Origin: JAJTZA01 sp041749815
Lineage (GTDB): Bacteria > Verrucomicrobiota > Verrucomicrobiia > Chthoniobacterales > Terrimicrobiaceae
NCBI GenBank assembly: GCA_041749815.1
Contig: JBGTAR010000290.1
Coordinates: forward strand, 1 to 17,106
Length of the DNA: 17,106 nt
Direction: 5' to 3'
A model generated the notes under the pieces. It searched no databases and was not told the origin of the DNA. It worked only from the letters and a program-made list of their open reading frames with translations. The position numbers and the translations under genes were made by a program. Every line of letters starts with the position of its first letter. The first letter of the stretch is position 1. Shown here piece after piece: positions 1 to 6,058 of the stretch.

Positions 1-1
1 T

Positions 2-1351
2 TTAACGGTCAGTGTGTCCGGGTTTGGAGTCACTTCGGGGGCCGCCTCGGAGTATTCCTCGGGAGGAGGACGAACCCCCACCGCCTACGTTGGCATGGGC
101 AAGGCCCTTTCGGTTAAACACTGGGCGGCCCTGAGGGAACTCTATGATTCCACAAGATCGGACTCCTTGGAAGGCACCCCACTGGATATGGGCTACATGC
201 CCACGGACTGGCGAGCCCTGGCGGGCTTCGACACCATTTTTCTGGATGCGGGCGAATGGCGGGGGCTGGAACCTGCTCCACGGGCTGCCCTCAAGGACTG
301 GATCTCCCAGGGCGGCACACTCACTCTGTTTTATGAGGGCGATTCCGCACCTCCAGACCTCCCGAAGGAAGGTCAACTCGGAGCAGGATCCCTCCACCTC
401 ACCCCCTTCCAGGAAAATGTCCCAGAACAAATCCACGACCTGCTGAAATCCTTTCCCGGACCCACTCTGGGGAATCTGATGAACTCCTATTCCTGGAACT
501 GGAACCTCGCCAGCCAGATCGGGCGACCCTCCCCCCCCCACGCGCTCATCATTGCTTTTGTCCTCGCTTTTGCCGTCATTATCGGACCAATCAACTTCCT
601 GGTTTTTGCACCCACCGGGCGGCGCCATCGGCTCTTTTGGACAACTCCATTGATTTCTTTGCTTGCCAGCCTGCTGATGGGCGCGGCCATCGTTTTGAGC
701 GAAGGTTTTGGGGGCACGGGGGGACGTTTTGATGTCACACTGATTCGCCCCGAAGATAAAAAAATGGTCCATTGGCAGGAGCAGGTCTCGCGAACCGGGG
801 TTCTGATTTCAGATGCCTTTCCGCTCGCGCAGCCGACGTTTCTCGCTCCCATTGATCTGAGAAAGCAGGGAGACTCCGCAGCACGCAGCGCCCGCGGGAG
901 TTCGTTCTCGCTGAACGGGAACATTTGGTCCGGAGACTGGTTCCGCAGCCGCGCAACGCAAGCGCAAGCGCTTACCGCTATTTCTGAATCGCGGGAACGG
1001 CTTGAACTCAGCAAAGCTGCAGATGGAACGCTCATGGCCGAATCTTCCTTCGCCAGCCCGCTTGTGAGCCTTTGGGTGACCGATGATGCCGGTGCCCTCT
1101 GGAAAACCGAGCGACTCGAAACCGGTGAGAAAAAACCGCTGACCAAGGCCGCCATCGAAGAATTCCAAGCCTGGCTGACTCAGCAGCTTGAATCGGCGGG
1201 CCCCCTCACCAAAACCCGGACTGAAGCCTTCGGAAAAGATCCCCAACCGGGACAGTATTTTGCTTTGTGGAACCGTCCTCAGATGACCACACTTCCCTCC
1301 ATCCGCTGGTCAGGAGCAACCGGAATCCTGATGGGAACCACGCAACCATGA
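2..1351 (+). CDS. Membrane protein with N-terminal GATase-like domain, 5'-truncated by the window edge
   Basis: The reading frame is open to the left edge, so the N-terminus is missing; the GTG at 14 is only the first internal start-like codon. About 449 residues are visible. The first ~110 resemble the Rossmann-like glutamine-amidotransferase fold seen in bacterial membrane proteins (alternating strands, TIFLDAGEW, WISQGGTLTLFYEG). Two hydrophobic helices follow at about residues 176-199 (ALIIAFVLAFAVIIGPINFLVF, as shorter segments) and 207-230, joined by the basic loop TGRRHR, then a long beta-rich, probably extracytoplasmic tail. The IGPxNF helix with a basic loop is typical of membrane proteins beside MoxR/DUF58/DUF4350 clusters in Planctomycetota and Verrucomicrobiota, but no such neighbour is visible here. 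The stop overlaps the trpC start (ATGA), suggesting coupled translation. Specific function unknown. Confidence 0.8.
   Translation, partial: LTVSVSGFGVTSGAASEYSSGGGRTPTAYVGMGKALSVKHWAALRELYDSTRSDSLEGTPLDMGYMPTDWRALAGFDTIFLDAGEWRGLEPAPRAALKDWISQGGTLTLFYEGDSAPPDLPKEGQLGAGSLHLTPFQENVPEQIHDLLKSFPGPTLGNLMNSYSWNWNLASQIGRPSPPHALIIAFVLAFAVIIGPINFLVFAPTGRRHRLFWTTPLISLLASLLMGAAIVLSEGFGGTGGRFDVTLIRPEDKKMVHWQEQVSRTGVLISDAFPLAQPTFLAPIDLRKQGDSAARSARGSSFSLNGNIWSGDWFRSRATQAQALTAISESRERLELSKAADGTLMAESSFASPLVSLWVTDDAGALWKTERLETGEKKPLTKAAIEEFQAWLTQQLESAGPLTKTRTEAFGKDPQPGQYFALWNRPQMTTLPSIRWSGATGILMGTTQP
531..539 (+). repeat. C9 homopolymer inside a coding region
   Basis: Nine consecutive C residues lie in codons for R-P-S-P-P-H just before the first membrane helix of the partial membrane protein. 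As sequenced the frame is intact across the tract. Tracts of this length are prone to slippage, and loss or gain of one C would remove both membrane helices. Whether this happens is unknown. Confidence 0.9.
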
Positions 1352-2184
1352 AAACAATCCTCGATGACATTCTAGATGATGTGGCCCGCGAATTGGCCAC
1401 AGCCAAACTGGCCCGCCCCGCTTCCGATCTTCGCGCGCGGATTGGCGATGCCCCGCCGGTGAGATCTTTGGCGGCGTCGCTTGGGGGAAGTTTTGGAATG
1501 ATTGCTGAGATCAAAGAACGCTCGCCAAGTGTCGGGCCCATGCGGCCGGAGAACGTGGCGGCAGCCCTTGATGTTTATCTGGAACAACCCCTGGTGCGTG
1601 CCATCTCGGTGCTCACCAACGAGACACATTTCGGAATGTCGATCCACCGACTCGCCGACACGCGCAGCCGTTCATCCAAACCTCTCCTTCGCAAAGATTT
1701 CCTCATTGACGAATACCAGGTTCGCGAGGCCCGGGCTTTTGGGGCAGACGCCGTGCTTCTGATGGCCAATGTTCTCGATACCGCCCGGCTTGCCGGTTTT
1801 TATGATCTTGCCAGAGAGCTGGGGATGGAGGTGCTGTTTGAAGTTCACGTATTGGAGGAAATTGATCAACTGCCCTCAGGCGCAAAAATCGTGGGCATCA
1901 ACAGCCGAAAATTCAAAACGGATGGCGGCTTTGTTGGCAAATTCGGTCATTCGGAAAAAGACTTCAGCCTCGACTACTCCGCCTTCGAACTCGCTGCCAA
2001 ACTCCCGGCCCACTGCCTTAAAATCGCCGAGAGCGGCCTCTCTCCATCCAACATCCACTCGGTCAGCCAGAGCTTCGATGCGGCCCTGGTGGGAACGTCC
2101 CTGCTCCGCGATCCCCGGGGACCTGCAGCCACGTTGCTCGAGTTCGAAGATGCCATTTCGAACCCCGGATCGAACGCACAATAA
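1348..2184 (+). CDS. trpC: Indole-3-glycerol phosphate synthase
   Basis: Cytoplasmic TIM-barrel enzyme of tryptophan synthesis that closes CdRP to indole-3-glycerol phosphate with loss of CO2 and water. All catalytic motifs are present in order over 278 residues, the usual length: EIKERSPS (Glu54, Lys56), LRKDFLID (Lys116), FEVH (Glu165), GINSR (Asn185) and AESG (Glu228, Ser229), followed by the phosphate-binding VGTSLLRDP. The ATG at 1348 is chosen because it begins the canonical N-terminal helix and overlaps the upstream stop; the frame runs further back to 1267, but only through the upstream gene. No other trp gene is in the window, so the pathway genes are probably dispersed. The rmlB start lies 21 bases downstream, so the three genes may be cotranscribed. 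Confidence 0.96.
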   Translation: MKTILDDILDDVARELATAKLARPASDLRARIGDAPPVRSLAASLGGSFGMIAEIKERSPSVGPMRPENVAAALDVYLEQPLVRAISVLTNETHFGMSIHRLADTRSRSSKPLLRKDFLIDEYQVREARAFGADAVLLMANVLDTARLAGFYDLARELGMEVLFEVHVLEEIDQLPSGAKIVGINSRKFKTDGGFVGKFGHSEKDFSLDYSAFELAAKLPAHCLKIAESGLSPSNIHSVSQSFDAALVGTSLLRDPRGPAATLLEFEDAISNPGSNAQ

Positions 2185-2205
2185 AAACCTTCTTCATTCA
2201 AAATT

Positions 2206-3237
2206 ATGAATCTCCTCATCACCGGCGGAGCCGGATTCATCGGTGCCAACTTTGTCTATTACTGGCTGGAAGCCCACCCGCAAGATCATCTCGTCGTTCT
2301 GGACGCACTCACCTACGCAGGAAATCAGGCTAGCCTGCCACCCAATTCGGATCGATTGACCTTTGTCCACGGCGATATCGGGAACGAGTCGCTTGTCGAT
2401 GACCTGATCCGTCAACACGCCATCGAACTCATTGTTCATTTTGCCGCAGAGAGTCATGTGGATCGCTCCATCACCGGCCCGGACGCATTTTTGGAAACCA
2501 ATGTGATCGGCACCCACACCCTGCTTAAATGTGCAAGACGGGCCGATGTGCGGTTCCATCATATCTCCACCGACGAGGTCTATGGATCCCTCGACCCTGA
2601 CGATCCTGCCTTCCACGAGGACACCCCCTACGCCCCCAACTCTCCCTATTCCGCCAGCAAAGCTGCCTCCGATCACCTCGTTCGCGCCTATGTGCACACC
2701 TACGGCTTGCGGGCCACCACAAGCAATTGTTCCAACAATTACGGCCCGTATCATTTCCCGGAAAAACTGATCCCGCTCTGCATCACCAACGCCCTCCGTG
2801 GCCTGCCCCTGCCCGTCTATGGCGACGGCCTCAACATTCGCGACTGGCTCTTTGTGTCTGATCATTGCATTGGCATTGACCTCGTCATCCAAAAAGGCAC
2901 CATCGGCGAGACCTATAACATCGGCGGCCGCAATGAATGGAAAAATATCGATCTGCTCCGCCTGCTCTGTTCGATTCTTGATCAGGAATTTGAGGCCAAC
3001 CCTCATTGGAAAACCATCTATCCCGAAGCCCCCGCTTCAAAAGGCCACCCCACGGATTCACTGATCACCTTTGTGAAGGACCGGGCCGGGCATGACCGCC
3101 GCTACGCCGTCGACACCTCTAAAGCGGAAAGCGAACTTGGATATGTGCCGCGCTATACGTTCGAAGCCGGCATCCGCAGCACGGTGCAATGGTTCCTCGC
3201 CAATGAGGCCTGGTGGAAACCACTCCTCAAACCCTGA
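2206..3237 (+). CDS. rfbB: dTDP-glucose 4,6-dehydratase
   Basis: NAD-dependent extended short-chain dehydrogenase that converts dTDP-glucose to dTDP-4-keto-6-deoxyglucose, the second step toward dTDP-L-rhamnose and related surface sugars. The NAD-binding TGGAGFIG lies at residues 6-13, STDEVYG at 121-127 holds the Thr-Asp-Glu of the dehydratase active site, and YSASK (Tyr148, Lys152) is the SDR catalytic pair. SNNYGPYHFPEKLIP and GDGLNIRDWLFVSDH are RmlB signatures, and the length of 343 residues is normal. The symbol rmlB is also used. The other rml genes are not in the window. It follows trpC after 21 bases with no recognisable ribosome binding site and converges on the minus-strand secreted protein gene with a 9-base gap. 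Confidence 0.96.
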   Translation: MNLLITGGAGFIGANFVYYWLEAHPQDHLVVLDALTYAGNQASLPPNSDRLTFVHGDIGNESLVDDLIRQHAIELIVHFAAESHVDRSITGPDAFLETNVIGTHTLLKCARRADVRFHHISTDEVYGSLDPDDPAFHEDTPYAPNSPYSASKAASDHLVRAYVHTYGLRATTSNCSNNYGPYHFPEKLIPLCITNALRGLPLPVYGDGLNIRDWLFVSDHCIGIDLVIQKGTIGETYNIGGRNEWKNIDLLRLLCSILDQEFEANPHWKTIYPEAPASKGHPTDSLITFVKDRAGHDRRYAVDTSKAESELGYVPRYTFEAGIRSTVQWFLANEAWWKPLLKP

Positions 3238-3249
3238 TCGTAGGGATCA
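3235..3249. terminator. Small hairpin between convergent genes
   Basis: TGATC and GATCA form a 5-bp stem with a 5-base loop between rfbB and the secreted protein gene; its arms contain the two stop codons (TGA, and TCA on the other strand). Outer blocks CCAC (3220-3223) and GTGG (3254-3257) could add a second interrupted stem. No T-tract follows on either side, so this is at best a weak bidirectional terminator. Confidence 0.25.
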
Positions 3250-3876
3250 CTCGGTGGCCACTTTGGCATCGGAGGGGAGACTCAACTTCGCCAACTCCGT
3301 GGTGCCTCGATCAAAAAAACCAGACGCCATCTTAAGACGCTCCTCAAGCACGGTTTCGACTTGGATATTGATGGGGGGCGCGGTGGCCAGCATCGTCTTC
3401 GGAGGAACCCAGGCCCTGCCCGTGAAATTGTCCGGCACGGTCCCCCCTGGCGATGGCCTCGGGCAGTCAGCGACATAAAGCCGTCCACCACCGGGTGCCA
3501 GAGCCACCATCTCCACATGACCATGATATCCCCCCGGAGTCCCTCGCGGCTTCTTGCCCAAACGACTATCTCCCAAATAAACAAGAACACTGCCGAGTGG
3601 GGCGCTTCTTGGGGAATTCACACGCACCGGCTTCCACCCAGCACCGGCAAGTATTTGTTCCCAATCCTGACCATTACCGCCTTTCAAGCCCTCCCCAAGT
3701 CCTGATTTGCGCAGAATCGAAAGAATCGCTCTTCCGCACCAGCCAGATGGAATCCCATCATTGATGCTCTCAACCGTCACCTGCTCCAAGGCCTTCCGAG
3801 TTAAAACCGGACTGGCTGCTTGGAGGGTGCCTGCGGCCAACACAGCCATTAAGGAGAGAGAAACAAACCGACGCAT
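3247..3876 (-). CDS. Secreted papain-fold (CHAP/NlpC-P60-like) protein
   Basis: The 209-residue product begins with a clear Sec signal peptide (MRRFVSLSLMAVLAAG, cleavage probably after about residue 21). Cys47 in GWCGRA sits at the start of a helix, and His118/His120 fall in GGYHGHVEMVA followed by GGGRLYVADC. This Cys-then-His order, with a strand after GxVLVY, matches the cysteine peptidase/amidase fold of CHAP and NlpC/P60 proteins, so a peptidoglycan- or peptide-cleaving role in the envelope is inferred. The family assignment rests on motif reading only. The start is well placed: AAAGGCAG lies about 10 bases upstream. A tiny membrane ORF ends 10 bases upstream, its stop codon inside that ribosome-binding stretch, suggesting coupled translation. 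Confidence 0.7.
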   Translation of the reverse strand: MRRFVSLSLMAVLAAGTLQAASPVLTRKALEQVTVESINDGIPSGWCGRAILSILRKSGLGEGLKGGNGQDWEQILAGAGWKPVRVNSPRSAPLGSVLVYLGDSRLGKKPRGTPGGYHGHVEMVALAPGGGRLYVADCPRPSPGGTVPDNFTGRAWVPPKTMLATAPPINIQVETVLEERLKMASGFFDRGTTELAKLSLPSDAKVATE

Positions 3877-3886
3877 TCAACTGCCT

Positions 3887-4057
3887 TTACTCAGGATTCC
3901 GGTCGGCGCAAGGGAAAACTCTCGAAAGTTTCGTCAGCGCCCGCTTTTTCTCAAGCCTCCACCGCACCTCCAGAACCCCCACCCCCACCCAACACAGCAT
4001 CAGAACCACCGCAGAAACCACCAACAAAATCGGGCAAACCACCACCCAATGAAACAT
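3887..4057 (-). CDS. Putative small single-helix membrane protein
   Basis: A 56-residue ORF starting MFHWVVV with one strong hydrophobic segment (about residues 4-29) and then a basic, cytoplasm-like tail (EVRWRLEKKRALTKL). The frame extends to an ATG at 4162, but that start would overlap the TATAAT box at 4152-4157 and the extra residues look non-coding, so the shorter start is preferred. Its TAA stop overlaps the ribosome binding site of the secreted CHAP-like gene, so it may be the first gene of a two-gene unit. No family is recognised; it could also be untranslated leader. Confidence 0.4.
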   Translation of the reverse strand: MFHWVVVCPILLVVSAVVLMLCWVGVGVLEVRWRLEKKRALTKLSRVFPCADRNPE

Positions 4058-4151
4058 ATTTTTAACGCCGTTATGTCTACGTAATGCAATCGGTTGCGGC
4101 ACTTCTGGAGGTGACCCAGCGGAAAGGGGACGTGTATGTTTGAGAGGGGGT

Positions 4152-4157
4152 ATTATA
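4152..4157 (-). promoter_or_regulatory. -10 box, minus strand (TATAAT)
   Basis: On the minus strand this reads as a perfect TATAAT, inside an AT-rich gap and about 95 bases before the small membrane ORF that precedes the CHAP-like gene. No good -35 hexamer sits at the normal spacing (the best TTGAAA, at 4185-4190, is 27 bases away), so it may depend on an activator or on a sigma factor with a relaxed -35 requirement. Confidence 0.4.
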
Positions 4158-4195
4158 GGCAAATTACGAGTGAACTTTCCGATCTTTCAAAATAT

Positions 4196-4224
4196 TTGCA
4201 AAGAATATTTATCTACGTATTTAT
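4196..4224 (+). promoter_or_regulatory. Candidate promoter for the prepilin/PEP-CTERM pair
   Basis: TTGCAA at 4196-4201 followed 16-17 bases later by TATTTA/ATTTAT gives a weak sigma-70-like promoter in the only AT-rich gap before the prepilin gene. The -10 region sits between the two TACGTA palindromes, so a protein bound there would block it. Based on hexamer similarity alone. Confidence 0.3.
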
Positions 4225-4229
4225 ACGTA
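4214..4229. repeat. Paired TACGTA palindromes, possible operator
   Basis: Two perfect copies of the self-complementary hexamer TACGTA (4214-4219 and 4224-4229) are spaced 10 bases apart centre to centre, about one helical turn. A third copy lies at 4078-4083, in the same TCTACGTA context as the first. All are in the divergent control region between the CHAP-like unit and the prepilin gene. Such spacing is typical of a dimeric regulator binding one face of the helix. Confidence 0.4.
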
Positions 4230-4307
4230 TCACGTTTAATGAGAGGTAATAACAATTGAATTTTTAAGCTTGTTGAAAGATTAAAAAATTCTTAACCAAT
4301 CCTAAGA

Positions 4308-5021
4308 ATGTTCAGGGGAGACACACTCAAAGTGGGAATGTCACTGGTCGAGATTCTCGTCTCGCTGGGGATCCTGGCCTGCCTCTCGGCACTCTCCCTC
4401 CCCATGTTTGGCCGATTTCGGGATCTCCGGGAAAATGCGATCTGCTCGTCCAATTTGAGACAGATGGGATTGGCCGTTCTGGCGTATGGCAACGATCATG
4501 ATGGTCAACTTCCCGGACCTCTACTTTTCAGTCAATACGGATATTGGAATCACTACACCGTCATCTCATGGTATTTGGAGCCATACCTGCCAATCATCAA
4601 AAATCGCTGGAAAACACGGGGCGATGTCATGATTTGCCCTGCCAATCGCCGTCTCAGCACGCGCTTGAACAACACCCCAACTTGGCACATTAACACAGAG
4701 GTTAATTTTGAGGGGTCTTCTGAATTTATTCCGCCCTTCGGATATCCCAACAGTTACTATTCTGGGTATCGAAATAAGATCGAGGATGAGGCGCCGATGC
4801 GATTGTCTGATCTTGCGAGGATTGTGAACTCTGATGGCTTGCCGGCTCAAAGCCAAACATGGGCGATCAAATGTGCTGATGGATTGGAATTCATCGCCGT
4901 GCGAGCAGGCACGTCAACCGTCAGGGACCTTCCAAAGCAGATGTGCCATACCACCCATCGAAACGCTCTTTTCTATGACTTCCACGTGGGAAGAGTCGAT
5001 CTGAACAACAAACCCAATTAA
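4308..5021 (+). CDS. Prepilin-type N-terminal cleavage/methylation domain protein (type II pseudopilin-like)
   Basis: The 237-residue product has a short charged leader, then Gly10 before a methylatable Met and a hydrophobic helix with Glu at +5 (MSLVEILVSLGILACLSALS), the type IV prepilin/type II secretion pseudopilin signature cut by a PilD-type peptidase. The rest follows the pattern abundant in Verrucomicrobiota and Planctomycetota: CSSNLRQMGLAVLAYGNDHDG, a CPANRR motif (Cys46 and Cys110 could pair), and a terminal HTTHRNALFYDFHVGRVDL corresponding to the usual H...DGHV end. The ATG at 4308 is preferred because the alternative GTG at 4332 would leave almost no leader. The PEP-CTERM gene follows after six bases. 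These proteins often occur in large paralogous sets with unknown roles in surface structures or secretion. Confidence 0.88.
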   Translation: MFRGDTLKVGMSLVEILVSLGILACLSALSLPMFGRFRDLRENAICSSNLRQMGLAVLAYGNDHDGQLPGPLLFSQYGYWNHYTVISWYLEPYLPIIKNRWKTRGDVMICPANRRLSTRLNNTPTWHINTEVNFEGSSEFIPPFGYPNSYYSGYRNKIEDEAPMRLSDLARIVNSDGLPAQSQTWAIKCADGLEFIAVRAGTSTVRDLPKQMCHTTHRNALFYDFHVGRVDLNNKPN

Positions 5022-5027
5022 AAATTT

Positions 5028-5963
5028 ATGAAATCCAAACCACCAACCACAACACGTCAGAAAAGCCCAACCACAAAACTGCTTCACGGAATTTTGGCTT
5101 TGAACATATTCGCCCTCATCTCGCACGTGGGAGTGGCCGCACCCTTTGTTGAGGAATCATTCGACTATGCGGATGGCACCTCGATTTTTGGCTTGGCAGG
5201 AGGGACAGGGTTTGGCAGCACCGCGAGCAGGACATGGTCCTTCACCAATCCGAATCCGGAGGGTGAGCGGGATGAGATTTCTGTTCCGGGCCTGTCGTAT
5301 TCCGGATTGGCGAGCAGCGGCGGAGCGCTCCTCAGCACGGCACCGGGCGCGGCTACCAGCAGCCAGAATCTCAGACGTTTTACGACGACCCCCGCGGCAG
5401 ATGGTTCCGTGTTTTGGGCAAGCTTTTTGATGCGCCTCGATACGACCTCCGCCAACCAATACGGCTATTTATTTTTAGCTCCAAACAGCACCTCCGCGAA
5501 TATTGTGCAGATTGGCCTTCTGCCCGGCCAAACGCGTTTGGGGCTCGGCGCGCCTGCCAAGCCAACGGTGCTGTCGGATACGGAACTCGCGACACAAACC
5601 ACCTATTTCCTTGCGGTGAAAATCGAATTTGTTCATCCAAGCGACCCTCTTGCAGTGGATCCCAGCGTTGCGGCCTACAACGAAAGGGTCACCCTTTTTG
5701 TGAACCCAACTCCAGGATCCCAGGCGCCTCTTGACAGCACAGGATTCACGAGCACTGATTACAACATTGTCACGGGAGAATTCTCCCAATTGCAATTTCT
5801 GGCTGTTCTGACAGGGGCATCAGGAGCGGAGTGGCTTTTTGATGAGATCCGCATCGGAACGACTTTTGCTGACGTGGCACCCGTCCCAGAGCCCACAGTT
5901 CTGGGTCTTGCTGGGTTGAGTCTTTTTGTCATGTTCTTCCGCAAAAGAGTCGCTCGTCGGTGA
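5028..5963 (+). CDS. PEP-CTERM sorting domain protein
   Basis: Exported protein of 311 residues. A long basic N-region (1-17) precedes a hydrophobic core (about 18-37) ending in a VAA cleavage site. The mature part opens with EESFDYADGTSIFGLAGGTGF, common in verrucomicrobial PEP-CTERM proteins that carry a concanavalin-like beta-sandwich domain. The C-terminus is a textbook PEP-CTERM signal: VPEP at about 286-289, a hydrophobic helix, then RKRVARR. Sorting by an EpsH/XrtA-type exosortase is expected, but no exosortase gene is in the window. The coding start lies six bases after the prepilin stop, so the two are probably cotranscribed. Its ligand or function is unknown. Confidence 0.88.
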   Translation: MKSKPPTTTRQKSPTTKLLHGILALNIFALISHVGVAAPFVEESFDYADGTSIFGLAGGTGFGSTASRTWSFTNPNPEGERDEISVPGLSYSGLASSGGALLSTAPGAATSSQNLRRFTTTPAADGSVFWASFLMRLDTTSANQYGYLFLAPNSTSANIVQIGLLPGQTRLGLGAPAKPTVLSDTELATQTTYFLAVKIEFVHPSDPLAVDPSVAAYNERVTLFVNPTPGSQAPLDSTGFTSTDYNIVTGEFSQLQFLAVLTGASGAEWLFDEIRIGTTFADVAPVPEPTVLGLAGLSLFVMFFRKRVARR

Positions 5964-6058
5964 ATGAGAGGACCTTCTCAGTCCCATCAACAGCCTGAGC
6001 CGGGCGGTCACTTTAGGATCTCGAATCGCGTGGGGACTCCCATCTTTCTTCCAGCACG

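Noticed and set aside
1864..1914. TrpC motif reads GINSR instead of GINNR
   Set aside because: NSR occurs in well-characterised IGPS enzymes; the catalytic Asn is kept, so it is not a defect.
4057..4162. Longer 91-residue version of the small membrane ORF starting at 4162
   Set aside because: The added N-terminus has no protein-like pattern and its start codon overlaps the TATAAT box.
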